Shown: positions 46,690 to 56,489 of the stretch, one piece after another
Layout of the letters: every line of letters begins with the position of its first letter
Numbering within the stretch: position 1 is the first letter of the stretch
Assembly (NCBI RefSeq): GCF_014863605.1
Contig: NZ_CP062252.1
Span: 3,171,001 to 3,235,000 of the forward strand
Length of the DNA: 64,000 nucleotides
Reading direction: 5' to 3'
Source: Pseudomonas allokribbensis
GTDB lineage: Bacteria; Pseudomonadota; Gammaproteobacteria; Pseudomonadales; Pseudomonadaceae
The notes under the pieces: generated by a model
Seen by the model: the letters and a program-made list of their open reading frames with translations, nothing else
What the model was told of the DNA's origin: nothing
Databases searched by the model: none
Program-made: the position numbers and the translations under genes

Positions 46690-47712
46690 ATGTCCCGCAC
46701 GATCCGTTTTCACAAGTTTGGTCCGGCCGAGGTGCTCAAATGCGAAGAGCATGCGGCCGCTCAGCCAGGTCCTGGCGAAGTGCAGGTGCGTGTCGAGGCG
46801 ATCGGCATCAGCTGGTACGACACGCTCTGGCGTCAGAACCTTGCGTCGTCTCAGGCCCGCCTGCCTTCAGGCCTGGGTCATGAAATGGCTGGTGTGGTCA
46901 CGGCCATTGGCGACGGTGTCGAAGACCTGATTGTCGGTGACAAGGTGGCGAGTTTTCCGGCCGAGAGTCCCAATGACTATCCGGTCTATGGCGAACTGAT
47001 CGTTCTTCCGCGTACGGCGCTGACCCGTTATCCGGACGTGCTGAGCCCGATCGAAGCCAGCGTGCATTACACGCCGCTGTTGATCGCCTATTTCGGTTAC
47101 GTCGATCTGGCACGCGTCAAACCCGGGCAGTTTGCCCTGGTCACTGACGCCAGTCATTGCGCCGGTCCGTCCTTTGTCCAGTTGGGCAAGGCGCTGGGTG
47201 TGCGAGTGATTGCCGCCACGAAAACCGCGGAAGAGCGCGAATACCTGCTGTCCCTCGGTGCCGAGAAAGTGATCGTCACCGAAGAAGAAGACCTGTTGAT
47301 GCGGATCAACAAGATCACCGACAACCGTGGCGTCAATGTCGTGTTCGACGGTCTCGGTGGCCCACAGATGTCGCTGCTTGGAGATGTGTTGGCACCTCGT
47401 GGCAGCCTGGTGCTGTATGGCCTGCAGGGTGGCAACCAGACGCCATTCCCGGCCTGCGCAGCGTTCCAGAAGAACATCCAGTTCTTCGTGCACTGCATCG
47501 GCAACTTCACCGGGAAGCCGGAACTGGGCATCGTCCAGGATCACGTCGCCTTGCAACGTGCCCTGCGTGACATCAATCAGTTGACGGCCGACCGCGTGCT
47601 GCTTCCGCTCAAGACCCGGGTCTTCCCGTTCAACGAGTTTGTCGAAGCACACCGCTACATGGACGAATGCCCTTGCCGTGAGCGGGTCGCCCTGCAAGTC
47701 GAACCTGCCTGA
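46690..47712 (+). CDS. mexS: Zinc-less quinone oxidoreductase-like protein MexS
   Basis: A 340-residue medium-chain dehydrogenase/reductase resembling P. aeruginosa MexS (PA2491). It carries RFHKFGPAEVLKCEE, SWYDTLWRQNL, SGLGHEMAGVV and the NADPH-binding region near 145-190 (with TDASHCAGPSFVQLGKALG). The C-terminus is EAHRYMDECPCRERVALQV. Loss of MexS in P. aeruginosa raises mexEF-oprN expression through MexT, probably by metabolite accumulation. It is divergent from mexT, and its own promoter carries a MexT box. The start at 46690 has AGG seven bases upstream. Confidence 0.92.
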   Translation: MSRTIRFHKFGPAEVLKCEEHAAAQPGPGEVQVRVEAIGISWYDTLWRQNLASSQARLPSGLGHEMAGVVTAIGDGVEDLIVGDKVASFPAESPNDYPVYGELIVLPRTALTRYPDVLSPIEASVHYTPLLIAYFGYVDLARVKPGQFALVTDASHCAGPSFVQLGKALGVRVIAATKTAEEREYLLSLGAEKVIVTEEEDLLMRINKITDNRGVNVVFDGLGGPQMSLLGDVLAPRGSLVLYGLQGGNQTPFPACAAFQKNIQFFVHCIGNFTGKPELGIVQDHVALQRALRDINQLTADRVLLPLKTRVFPFNEFVEAHRYMDECPCRERVALQVEPA

Positions 47713-47723
47713 CCGTTGTGATC

Positions 47724-47751
47724 AGAGTCCGTGGCCCCACGGACTCTTGTG
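47724..47751 (+). terminator. Terminator after mexS
   Basis: AGAGTCCGTGG and CCACGGACTCT form an 11-base perfect stem with a tight loop, starting 11 bases after the mexS stop. Only TTGT follows, so the T-run is weak. Confidence 0.7.
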
Positions 47752-48258
47752 CGTTCCATCCTTCAGACCATGAGAAACCCTGGGCGCGACGCCTGGGGAC
47801 GTTCAGCAACTGAACTGGTTTTTACTCTTGATCTGTATCTTCTAATCGCCCTCCAGACCCTGATAATTGAATGACTACTTTCATCTCAAGGAATGAGCTA
47901 TGGCTGTGCATTCTCTTTTTCCTGCGCAATACAAAATGATTGTCGAGGGTCGATATCTTGATTCTTGTTTAATTGCTGTAGGGCGGTTGCGTAATCCCTT
48001 CTTTTTTTCTTGTGCTCATCATGCGCAGGTCATTGTAAGAAATTTCCCAGGAAAACTTCCTTCTCGAGAAAACCCCGTAAAGACGCGGGCTTGCGGCGCG
48101 CGAGCCATAAACATGAATTATTGCGAGCCCAACTGTTTCAAATAACTACAAAACCTTAAGTGTTAGCATTTCAGCGTCTATTAATTAATGAAGAATGATT
48201 GCGCGTCCGGCGTTCGTGGTTGCGCAATATAAAACCTTTGATATCGGGTGAAGTACTG
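47752..48258. other. AT-rich stretch between mexS and the unknown gene
   Basis: About 500 bases, visibly poorer in GC than the surroundings (roughly 40 percent by eye near 48000). It contains one small possible gene at 47900-48145. Apart from that I see runs of T, no repeats and no RNA structure I can support. It may be a remnant of inserted DNA. Confidence 0.5.
47900..48145 (+). CDS. Small hypothetical protein (weak call)
   Basis: An 81-residue frame starting MAVHSLFPAQYKMIVEGRYL, with AAGGA seven bases before the ATG. The good ribosome site favours a real start, but the composition (several cysteines, FFFSCAHH, low-complexity C-terminus) is not typical of a Pseudomonas protein. No family is recognised. 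It lies in the AT-rich gap and could be spurious or a decayed fragment. Confidence 0.3.
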   Translation: MAVHSLFPAQYKMIVEGRYLDSCLIAVGRLRNPFFFSCAHHAQVIVRNFPGKLPSRENPVKTRACGARAINMNYCEPNCFK

Positions 48259-49713
48259 ATGAGCACGATCCATGACCAGGCAATGAACTATGTCTACCAG
48301 CAAGTATTGCAACGATTGCTGAGTTTTTTTTCCCGTGCAGAACGCACGGCATTGCAGCTGTTGATTCAGCGACTGGCGGTGGCTGCCGGGGGCATGGATC
48401 GAATCGGCGAATTCAAGGTGCTGGTGACGCAATCGGGCACTCGGGATTGCTGTTACAGCCTGGCCCTGATGCGCGCTGCGCAACTGAGCATCGCCGGACG
48501 GGCTCCGGGCACTTTTCAGTTGCGGGTGGCAACCCTGCGCGGTTGCGCCACACCGGTCTCGGCATTGCACAACATGCACCGTAGTTTCAGCGCACTGTTT
48601 CTGTATGACGACCCAAGGGTCGAACTGCTGATGATCGACAATCGGGAGGTCTTGCCTTTCAATCACCAGGCGCCGCTCACCGATGATGGTCGGGAGGCGA
48701 ATCGCATCAATCTGCTGATGGTTGGCCACCGCCGGCGCTGGGGAGAGAGCCTGGAGCTTTGGGACGACGCGTACCTGGCCACCGCCGAGTTCTACGGGCA
48801 GGTTGCACGCTGGAACAACGGCGTCGATGCCTTGGTCAGCAGCGACTCCGCACGCAGCCAGGAGAATTTTCTTCAGGGACTGGATCGCGCCGCCCAGAAG
48901 GCCGGCATCGGCGCGCTGCCGAAGCGCGGTGCCGGATTCGAAGAGCTGTTCAATCTGCTCGACGGCATGGGGGGCGACTGCTATCGCGAGCTCCACGCAG
49001 AGTCCGATCTGCTGCCGTGGCGTCCTCTCGGTCAGTTCGAAGCCTGTCGGCGCACCCATTACATCGGCATCGATGACATGGTGGTGGGCAAGATGGAGGA
49101 GCGGTGGCCCTTGCTCAGCGACTTTCTCGGGTTTCAGACAGATGATTTGTTGTTCGAGCCAGGCGCCGGCGAGTCGCCAGATCCCTTGGTCGCGGCCTAC
49201 CTGAGCGGTCTGCAAGCCAACTACATCGGCGGTCACGATTATGAAGTCGGGGTCTCGGAATACCTGCAGCGTTGCCTGGCAGTGATGCGTCGCAAAAACC
49301 TGCCGGAGCAGATTTGCGAACGGTTTGTGGCGACGTTCGGCAACCTGTCCGATCTCAGCGAGCATCGATCGTTGGCCTCCTCATCCTTGCAAAAGAGCTT
49401 CGGGCTCAATGAAGCGCAACTGGTCTGTCTCTTGTTCGCGCCTTTCATCGAGGGCGGAGCCGGGCTCGAACGTTTTCTGCGCACCTGCCATCCGGGCATG
49501 CTGGTGGCCATGCCGGATCTGCATCGTGCGATGCAGGGATTGCACGCGCCGGAGCAGGTTCTGCAATGGATGACCGATGTCAGTGGTTTGCCCGTGCGGC
49601 TGATCAGTCGGCTGTATGCCATGGACGCCATTCAAATGGCCGATCAAGCAACGCACGCCCCGGATCCGGCCGACCGTGAGGTTGCCGCAGGCGACCGTAC
49701 GGCGGAAGGTTGA
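48259..49713 (+). CDS. Protein of unknown function upstream of a MocR-type regulator
   Basis: A 484-residue soluble protein starting MSTIHDQAMNYVYQQVLQRLL. The N-terminal half is rich in helices. Distinct segments include GTRDCCYSLALMRAAQLSIAG, ELWDDAYLATAEFYGQVAR and THYIGIDDMVVGKMEERWP, followed by FLGFQTDDLLFEPGAG and a C-terminal FAPFIEGGAGLERFLRTCHPG. No signal peptide or membrane segment is present. I do not recognise a family. It precedes the regulator by 49 bases on the same strand and is probably in one transcript with it. Confidence 0.75.
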   Translation: MSTIHDQAMNYVYQQVLQRLLSFFSRAERTALQLLIQRLAVAAGGMDRIGEFKVLVTQSGTRDCCYSLALMRAAQLSIAGRAPGTFQLRVATLRGCATPVSALHNMHRSFSALFLYDDPRVELLMIDNREVLPFNHQAPLTDDGREANRINLLMVGHRRRWGESLELWDDAYLATAEFYGQVARWNNGVDALVSSDSARSQENFLQGLDRAAQKAGIGALPKRGAGFEELFNLLDGMGGDCYRELHAESDLLPWRPLGQFEACRRTHYIGIDDMVVGKMEERWPLLSDFLGFQTDDLLFEPGAGESPDPLVAAYLSGLQANYIGGHDYEVGVSEYLQRCLAVMRRKNLPEQICERFVATFGNLSDLSEHRSLASSSLQKSFGLNEAQLVCLLFAPFIEGGAGLERFLRTCHPGMLVAMPDLHRAMQGLHAPEQVLQWMTDVSGLPVRLISRLYAMDAIQMADQATHAPDPADREVAAGDRTAEG

Positions 49714-49762
49714 GCGTGAGCGTAGCGACCGGTCACCAGAGAATGCCTGCGGACGCCGGTTC

Positions 49763-51163
49763 ATGAATGCCTCGCGTGAAAACGATTTTGCCTATCAGGC
49801 GGTCTATCGCTATCTCACCCAACTGATCGAAGGGCCAGGCGGCGAAGGGGCGGTTCGACTGCCCTCGTTAAGGCAACTGGCCGAACGGTTGAACGTGTCG
49901 ATATCGACCATTCAGTACGCCTACGCACTGCTTGAACGAGAAGGCCGGGTCTACTCCGTGGCCAAGTCCGGGTATTTCGCACAGCCGGCATCCACCGTCA
50001 TGCCGCCCGGGCGAGGCAATGACCTGCTGGAAACCGTCTACGTCAACGCCAGATGTCTCGGCATGCGCGTATTGAGTGCCGACGATCCGGCTTCGATTCA
50101 ACCCCTGGACAGCCCGTTGCTGATGCTTGAGCGGGAGCTCATGCGCCAATATCCCCGACAGTCGCAGGCACCGGCCCAGCCTTGTGGCGAGCTGGAGTTG
50201 CGCACGCTGCTGGCCGCTCGCTATACCTCATCACCCACTCATTGCTGGCATGCCGAGGATGTCTATATAGGCGCCGATGTAAGAGGGGTGCTGGAAATCC
50301 TGATCGCGGTCCTTGAGCTGCGTAACACGACCGTGGTGGTCGAGTCCCCCTGCGACTGGGTGATATTGCGCTTGCTTCAGTCTGCCGACGTGCGGGTCAT
50401 CGAGCTGTCGGTACAGCCCGGCGGAGGGTTCGATCCACAGCATCTGGCCTCGTTACTGGAAACCGAACCGGTACGGCTGATCCTGATGTCGTCGCAATTG
50501 AACATGCCCCATGGCAGCCTGGCGCCCGCCGATAATCGCGAAGCCATCGCGCGCCTGCTCAGGCTCCACGGTACCTGGGTGCTGGAAAACGACAGTTACA
50601 GTGAATTGGGCGATGACTGCGCAAGTCGACCTCTGCGGGACTTGCTGGACCCCGATCGCCTATTGGTGTTTTCCACGTTCGAAAAGGTCATCGGTGTCGA
50701 AGCGCCCTACGGCTATGTGCTCGCTCGCCAATGGCGCAACGACCTGCAACGGCACTTTCTGCTGCGTTCGTTTCGCTTGTCGCCGATTCGCCAGAAAGCC
50801 ATTGCCCGACTGTATGCCAGCGGTCGTGTCGATCAACATCTGCCGGTGCTCAAGCGTCTGCTCAAGGAGCGTCGTACACAGTTGATCGAGCTGCTGCGCG
50901 AAGGACTGGGCGATGCACTGCACATCGCCGAGCCGCAGGGCGGTGCGACGGTCTGGGTGCGTTCATCGCGTCGGGTGGCGATGGGCACGGTGTTTCAACG
51001 GCTGCTCAAGCAACATGTGTTGATCGCGCCGGGAGAGCTGTTCAGTACCCAAGGCATGCATGGGCAACACATGCGTCTGAGCGCGATAGGCAGCAGCGGG
51101 CTGGAGCTGGCAGGCGTCGTCGGTTTGCTTGGCGATGCCTTGCGACTGGCCCCCGATGATTGA
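49763..51163 (+). CDS. MocR-type regulator (GntR winged helix with aminotransferase-like domain)
   Basis: A 466-residue protein. Residues 1-80 are a GntR winged helix (LPSLRQLAERLNVSISTIQYAYALLEREG). The remainder is an aminotransferase class I-like sensing domain (LELRTLLAARYTS, ENDSYSELGDD, VFSTFEKVIGVEAPYGYVLA). The lysine of STFEK is in the place of the PLP-binding lysine and the aspartate of ENDSY in the place of the pyridine-nitrogen aspartate, so PLP binding is plausible. MocR proteins control vitamin B6, amino-acid or GABA genes. The target may be the co-directional unknown gene or its own operon. The start MNASRENDF at 49763 sits at the domain edge. Confidence 0.88.
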   Translation: MNASRENDFAYQAVYRYLTQLIEGPGGEGAVRLPSLRQLAERLNVSISTIQYAYALLEREGRVYSVAKSGYFAQPASTVMPPGRGNDLLETVYVNARCLGMRVLSADDPASIQPLDSPLLMLERELMRQYPRQSQAPAQPCGELELRTLLAARYTSSPTHCWHAEDVYIGADVRGVLEILIAVLELRNTTVVVESPCDWVILRLLQSADVRVIELSVQPGGGFDPQHLASLLETEPVRLILMSSQLNMPHGSLAPADNREAIARLLRLHGTWVLENDSYSELGDDCASRPLRDLLDPDRLLVFSTFEKVIGVEAPYGYVLARQWRNDLQRHFLLRSFRLSPIRQKAIARLYASGRVDQHLPVLKRLLKERRTQLIELLREGLGDALHIAEPQGGATVWVRSSRRVAMGTVFQRLLKQHVLIAPGELFSTQGMHGQHMRLSAIGSSGLELAGVVGLLGDALRLAPDD

Positions 51164-51272
51164 GCTGTTAAAAAACATCGGGGATGCACTGGATAGATCC
51201 CATCGCACTACGGTCAAACTGCCAGTAAACTCCGCTGTAATTTCCTGAACCACTCTATTTCAGAGGTTTTGC

Positions 51273-52919
51273 ATGACACTCAGTCCTTTTGCGGGCAAAC
51301 CGGCACCGGCAGAGTTGTTGGTCGACATCCCGCGACTGGTAACGGCGTATTACACCGGCCAACCCGATGCCTCGATTTCCACCCAGCGTGTGGCGTTTGG
51401 TACTTCCGGGCATCGTGGCAGCTCCTTCGACTTGAGTTTCAACGAGTGGCACGTTCTGGCCATCAGCCAGGCGATCTGCCTGTACCGCGAAGCCCAGGGC
51501 ATCACCGGTCCGCTGTTTGTCGGCATCGATACCCACGCGCTGTCGACGCCGGCCGGGGCCAGCGCCCTGGAAGTGCTGGCAGCCAACGGTGTGACTGTGA
51601 TGATCGCCGAAGGCGATGAGTACACCCCGACACCGGCAGTGTCCCACGCCATTCTTTGCTACAACCGCGGCCGCACCACCGGCCTCGCTGACGGCATCGT
51701 CATCACGCCGTCGCACAACCCGCCACAAAGCGGTGGCTACAAATACAACCCAACCAACGGTGGCCCGGCCGACACCCACATCACCAAGTGGATCGAAGCC
51801 AAGGCCAACGAGCTGCTGGCCAACAAACTGGCAGGCGTTAAACGCATCGGTTACGAACAGGCGTTGAAAGCCGCCACCACGCATCGTCACGATTACGTGA
51901 ATACCTACGTTGCCGACCTGATCAACGTCATTGATTTCGACGCCATCCGCGGTGCCAAACTGCGTCTGGGTGTCGATCCGCTGGGTGGAGCAGGGGTGCG
52001 TTACTGGTCGGCCATTGCCGAGCACTATCGTCTGGATCTCGATGTAGTGAACAAGGAAGTCGATTCGACGTTCCGTTTCATGACCGTCGACTGGGATGGC
52101 CAGATCCGCATGGACCCATCGTCCAGCCACGCCATGCAAGGCCTGATCGGTCTCAAGGAGCGCTTCGACGTCGCGTTCGCCTGCGATCCGGATCACGACC
52201 GTCACGGTATCGTTACCCCGTCCGGCGGCCTGTTGGCACCGAACAACTATCTGGCCGTGTCGATCGACTACTTGTTCCAGAACCGTCCGCAATGGCGCGC
52301 CGACGCGGCCGTGGGTAAAACCGTGGTCAGCAGTGGCCTGATCGATCGCGTGGCCAAGCGTCTGGGCCGTCGCCTGTACGAAGTGCCGGTCGGCTTCAAG
52401 TGGTTCGCCGACGGTCTGTTCGACGGCTCGCTGGGTTTCGGCGGCGAAGAAAGCGCCGGCGCATCGTTCCTGCGCAAGGACGGCGGCGTCTGGTGCACCG
52501 ACAAGGACGGCCTGATCCCGGCCCTGTTGGCTGCTGAAATGACTGCCCGTACCGGCCGCGACCCAAGCCAGGCCTACCGCGCACTGACCGATGAACTGGG
52601 CGAGCCGTTCTCGGTGCGTGTCGACGCCAAGGCCAACCCTGAGCAGAAAGCGCTGCTGAGCAAGTTGTCGCCGGAGCAAGTCACCTCGACCGAGCTGGCG
52701 GGCGAGAAGATCCAGAGCATTCTCAGCAAGGCGCCGGGCAACGATCAGGCCATCGGCGGCCTGAAAGTGATGACCGAGAACGGCTGGTTCGCCGCGCGTC
52801 CTTCGGGCACCGAAGACATCTACAAGATCTACGCCGAAAGCTTCATCGGTGACGACCACCTCAAGCAACTGGTGGCCGAAGCGCAAACCCTGGTGGATGG
52901 TGCAATTTCCACGAAGTAA
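51273..52919 (+). CDS. pgm: Phosphoglucomutase (alpha-D-glucose specific)
   Basis: A 548-residue enzyme converting glucose 1-phosphate and glucose 6-phosphate, for glycogen, trehalose and cell-envelope sugars. The phosphoserine loop is [15 protein letters not shown], the metal-binding loop [11 protein letters not shown], the sugar loop [12 protein letters not shown] and the phosphate loop [13 protein letters not shown]. Full family length. Its own promoter lies in the 109-base gap before it, and a strong terminator follows. Confidence 0.97.
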   Translation: MTLSPFAGKPAPAELLVDIPRLVTAYYTGQPDASISTQRVAFGTSGHRGSSFDLSFNEWHVLAISQAICLYREAQGITGPLFVGIDTHALSTPAGASALEVLAANGVTVMIAEGDEYTPTPAVSHAILCYNRGRTTGLADGIVITPSHNPPQSGGYKYNPTNGGPADTHITKWIEAKANELLANKLAGVKRIGYEQALKAATTHRHDYVNTYVADLINVIDFDAIRGAKLRLGVDPLGGAGVRYWSAIAEHYRLDLDVVNKEVDSTFRFMTVDWDGQIRMDPSSSHAMQGLIGLKERFDVAFACDPDHDRHGIVTPSGGLLAPNNYLAVSIDYLFQNRPQWRADAAVGKTVVSSGLIDRVAKRLGRRLYEVPVGFKWFADGLFDGSLGFGGEESAGASFLRKDGGVWCTDKDGLIPALLAAEMTARTGRDPSQAYRALTDELGEPFSVRVDAKANPEQKALLSKLSPEQVTSTELAGEKIQSILSKAPGNDQAIGGLKVMTENGWFAARPSGTEDIYKIYAESFIGDDHLKQLVAEAQTLVDGAISTK

Positions 52920-52937
52920 TCCGCGCTGAATAAAAAA

Positions 52938-52965
52938 GGGCGACCTCAGAGGTCGCCCTTTTTTT
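52938..52965 (+). terminator. Rho-independent terminator of pgm
   Basis: GGGCGACCT-CAG-AGGTCGCCC is a 9-base stem followed by TTTTTTT. An A-run on the left allows it to serve the pirin gene on the minus strand too. Confidence 0.92.
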
Positions 52966-52982
52966 GCCCGCCATTCAGCCGA

Positions 52983-53678
52983 TCAGGCCAGATCCACCAA
53001 CACGATTTCACTGTCTTCAATGGCTGTGACGGTCAGCACCGGCTCATGACTCACCGCGACACCGTCTCGAGCTTGCGCACGCAAGCCGTTGACTTCAATC
53101 ACGCCGGTGGCCGGTACGAGGTAGGCGCGACGTCCGGCATCGAGGCGATACTCGGCGGTTTCCCCGGCCTTGATCGTGGCTGCCACCAACCGGGCATCGG
53201 CGCGAATGCGCAGGCTTTCATCGTCACCGACCTTGCCGCTGGCGAGGGTCACAAAACCTTCGCGCTCGCCTTTGGGAAACGGTTTGGCACCCCACGAAGG
53301 CGGTGCACCGGTTTCGGTCGGCATGATCCAGATCTGAAAGATCTTGGTAGCGGTCGCTTCCAGGTTGTATTCGCTGTGGGCGATCCCGGTGCCGGCGCTC
53401 ATCACCTGAACGTCGCCGGCTTCAGTGCGGCCCTTGTTGCCCAGGTTGTCCTGGTGGGTGATCGCACCTTCACGCACGTAAGTGATGATTTCCATGTCCC
53501 GGTGCGGGTGAGTGGGGAAACCGGTTCCCGGGGCGATGATGTCGTCGTTCCACACCCGCAGATTGCCCCAGCTCATGCGCTGCGGATCGTAGTACTCGGC
53601 GAACGAAAAATGGTGATGGGCATCCAACCAGCCGTGATGGGCGCCGCCCAGCGAGCTGAAGGGTCTGAGTTCAAGCAT
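52983..53678 (-). CDS. Pirin-family protein
   Basis: A 231-residue bicupin of the pirin/YhaK family, whose members act as quercetinases or redox-sensing regulators. Metal ligands are visible in GWLDAHHHFSFAEYYD, FPTHPHRDMEIITYV and GTGIAHSEYN. The start MLELRPFSSLGG at 53678 has GAGGAG upstream; the longer frame is not supported. It is single, convergent with pgm. Substrate unknown. Confidence 0.92.
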   Translation of the reverse strand: MLELRPFSSLGGAHHGWLDAHHHFSFAEYYDPQRMSWGNLRVWNDDIIAPGTGFPTHPHRDMEIITYVREGAITHQDNLGNKGRTEAGDVQVMSAGTGIAHSEYNLEATATKIFQIWIMPTETGAPPSWGAKPFPKGEREGFVTLASGKVGDDESLRIRADARLVAATIKAGETAEYRLDAGRRAYLVPATGVIEVNGLRAQARDGVAVSHEPVLTVTAIEDSEIVLVDLA

Positions 53679-53957
53679 GATCTTCTCCTCAAAAGGTTCG
53701 TCATGGGGCGTTTCGGCCGCAGCCACGAAGCGAGACCGGTGATTGATGGCGAGCATCATCTATCAGCCAACAATCGAGAAAAAGCGTAAAAAGTGCTGCA
53801 TTCCCATCGAATTGATTGATGTTATAAAGCTCGAAACGCTCTCACGCAGCCTTCAGTTCATCGCCTAACTCGATGACCTGTAAGCATTTCGCTAGAACTC
53901 AAGGGCAAATGCAGACACCATAGCCCCCAACAGCCTCACCTCCTGGAGTCCGTCAGC

Positions 53958-56432
53958 GTGGCGCAACACACCCCCGATCTTCCTCCCGAACTTCGTCCCC
54001 TGGCCGAGATGCCGTGGTTCAAACGCCTGGCGGCGCGTTTCCTGGGGCACGGCCTGACGCAACTGCGCGCCCAGCATCGGGCTTCGTGGCTGCACGGCCA
54101 GGCCGATGGCTTTCGCAGCGGTCACACCGCCGGGGTCGATTACGGTTACAAGGAAGGCAAGGCTGACGGCCTGGAAGAGGGCCGTCAGGTGTTGTTGATC
54201 CGCGACAGTCGCAGCACCGAGCATCGCGCGCCGAGCATCGACAACCACCTGTTCGATGACTGGCGTCTGCCACTGACGGCCGAGCTGAAGAAGCGCATGA
54301 AGGCTGACGTCGCCCGCTTGCTACCGGCCCACGCCCAGCCAAGCGTTGCACAGTGGAAGATGATTTTCAGTGATACGCCGTCAACGTCGGTGATCGCCGG
54401 AGCGGGTGCTGGCAAATCGACCACGCTGGTGCTGCGCATTCTGCTGCTGACGCATTATCTGGGCTTTGAGCTGGATTCGATGACCGTGGTGACCTTCACC
54501 CGTGAATCGCGCAAGGACTTCATCAACAAACTGATTGAGCTGTTTGCCCTCTGGGGGCAATCCCTGAGCCACAAAACCGCTCGGGATCTGGTGCGCACCT
54601 TCCATTCACGAATTCTGCCGATGGTTCGCAGCCTGCCGGGGTTCGAGCGTTTGCAGGCTTTTGAAAACCTCAGCCACCGGCCGCAGGGCGGGGACGATGA
54701 CGTCGACAGCAACCCGTTTGATCTGCGGATCAACGACGCCCAGCGTCAGCAGCTCAACGCCTGCTATCACCGTCTCTACACCGAGGACGAGCGTTTCCGG
54801 CAATTGATCCAGCCACTGTCCCGGTATGCCTTGCAGCTCAAGGAGCTGGAACGCGATCACCCGGACGTGCAAAAGCGCATGGCGGTGACCGAACTGGCCG
54901 CCAAGCGCGACGAAGAACTGTGTGACGTGATCGAAGACTTGTGGTTCCGCGCCGGTGCCTGGCCGATCAAGGGTGTCGAGCCGAACCGCCAGACCTTCGA
55001 GATCAACGGTGCGAACTTCCACTGTCATGGCTACATTCCAAGCCTCGATGCCTGGGTCATTTTGGGCTTCGATCCGCGCGAAAATCCGCAAGTCTGCCGC
55101 CCAAACGCCAAGCTGACAGTCCGTGCAGAGTGGGCAGTCAAGCGCACCCTGTTTCAAGCTTTCTGCCGTAAGCCATTGATTTTGATAGATAGTTACGAAT
55201 CGTCAAAGCGCATCCTGGCCACATTGGCAGGTGATGCCAGTGCCGGCCCGGGCTTCGACTACAAGGTCAAAGGCGAGCTCGCATCCGCGCCGTTGCTGGA
55301 CTGTTTTGTCGCCGCCGCCGGCTTTATCGAAAACCTGGGCCTGGATGTACCGGACGCTGTTGGCCGCATGAGTTTCGCCAAGGATGATCCGGACCGGTTT
55401 TTCTTCGAGGCGCTGAGCCTGTTCTGGCGCGCGCTGGAAGATCATTTGCTCGATCAGAAACCACCGGTCATGACCTACAACCGCATGTTCGCGCTGTTCA
55501 GCGAGCACTCGCCGGAAAACCTCAAACTGCTCAGCGATGAACTGCTGCGGCCCATGTCGCATCTGATGATCGATGAATTCCAGGACGTGTCGCCGCAGAT
55601 CGTGTCGTGGATTCGCGCCAGCCTTGCGGAAATCCGCAGCCGTGGCCCGGCCATGCACGTCGGGCGCGGGGCGCAACGTTCTTCCTTGCTGTGCGTGGGG
55701 GATGACTGGCAGTCGATCTACGGCTGGCGCGGCAGTTCGCCGAGTTACTTCATGGAGTTCAACAAGGAGTTTTCATCGCCGAGCACCACGCGGGTGATGC
55801 TCAGCGACAACTATCGCAGCCATCAGCACATCATCGACGCGGCAGAGCACATCGTCCGTGCGGCGCCGGCGATTCCCGGCAAGAAAGCCAAGGCCAGCGG
55901 CGAGGAGAAGCCGCTGCAACCGGTCAACGTACTGGAGCGCGACGATCAAGCACTCGGCCAGCGCCTGGCGGAGCACTACAGAAACGGCGATTCAATCCTG
56001 ATGCTTTATCGAAAAAGCAGCGATAAGTCATTGATAGAGCAGCATATTCAGTCAGTAGTTAATGTTGATTCGAGCTTGCCATACGAGTCCCGACGCTTGA
56101 AGCAGCTGACCTATCACAGCGCCAAAGGCTTGCAGGCCGATGCGGTGTTCTTGCTCGGTGACTGTCAGCATCTGACCAGTTCGCCGTATAAAAATCAGGT
56201 CTACCGCATGGCCGGGCTGGGCAAGGCCGGCGACAACGAGCCTTACGACACCGCGCAGAAGGACGAAATCCTGCGCCTGGCTTATGTCGGCATCACCCGG
56301 GCGGTGAGTCATTGTTACTGGTACGTCGAACCGCAGGACGCCCAGGCAGTGAACATGCCGCGCGCCTCCGATCGGGTCGCCAAGGGCAAGCCGTTCTTCG
56401 TCGATCACCGGCCGGAAAAGAAAACCGCCTGA
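53958..56432 (+). CDS. UvrD/Rep-type superfamily 1 DNA helicase
   Basis: An 824-residue helicase. Walker A is VIAGAGAGKSTTLVLR (about 145-160), motif Ia TVVTFTRESRKDFINK, Walker B MIDEFQDVSPQ, motif III GDDWQSIYGWRGS, motif IV LSDNYRSHQHI, motif V TYHSAKGLQADAVFL and motif VI LAYVGITRAVS. The N-terminal 110 residues carry a glycine-spaced repeat (DGFRSGHTAGVDYGYKEGKA) that is not part of the helicase core. It starts with GTG, preceded by GGAG. It probably acts in repair or replication restart. Not part of a defence operon, as its neighbours are unrelated. Confidence 0.92.
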   Translation: MAQHTPDLPPELRPLAEMPWFKRLAARFLGHGLTQLRAQHRASWLHGQADGFRSGHTAGVDYGYKEGKADGLEEGRQVLLIRDSRSTEHRAPSIDNHLFDDWRLPLTAELKKRMKADVARLLPAHAQPSVAQWKMIFSDTPSTSVIAGAGAGKSTTLVLRILLLTHYLGFELDSMTVVTFTRESRKDFINKLIELFALWGQSLSHKTARDLVRTFHSRILPMVRSLPGFERLQAFENLSHRPQGGDDDVDSNPFDLRINDAQRQQLNACYHRLYTEDERFRQLIQPLSRYALQLKELERDHPDVQKRMAVTELAAKRDEELCDVIEDLWFRAGAWPIKGVEPNRQTFEINGANFHCHGYIPSLDAWVILGFDPRENPQVCRPNAKLTVRAEWAVKRTLFQAFCRKPLILIDSYESSKRILATLAGDASAGPGFDYKVKGELASAPLLDCFVAAAGFIENLGLDVPDAVGRMSFAKDDPDRFFFEALSLFWRALEDHLLDQKPPVMTYNRMFALFSEHSPENLKLLSDELLRPMSHLMIDEFQDVSPQIVSWIRASLAEIRSRGPAMHVGRGAQRSSLLCVGDDWQSIYGWRGSSPSYFMEFNKEFSSPSTTRVMLSDNYRSHQHIIDAAEHIVRAAPAIPGKKAKASGEEKPLQPVNVLERDDQALGQRLAEHYRNGDSILMLYRKSSDKSLIEQHIQSVVNVDSSLPYESRRLKQLTYHSAKGLQADAVFLLGDCQHLTSSPYKNQVYRMAGLGKAGDNEPYDTAQKDEILRLAYVGITRAVSHCYWYVEPQDAQAVNMPRASDRVAKGKPFFVDHRPEKKTA

Positions 56433-56448
56433 AGCGAACGCCCACAAA

Positions 56449-56475
56449 AAAGCCCGCAAACAGCGGGCTTTTTAA
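56449..56475 (+). terminator. Rho-independent terminator of the helicase gene
   Basis: AGCCCGC-AAACA-GCGGGCT is a 7-base stem with T-run TTTT after it and an A-run before it. It can also serve the convergent DUF1652 gene. Confidence 0.88.
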
Positions 56476-56489
56476 TTAAGATCAATAAC

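Noticed and set aside
51255..52886. 543-codon frame opposite pgm
   Set aside because: The pgm frame carries the complete active-site set; this is a GC-driven shadow.
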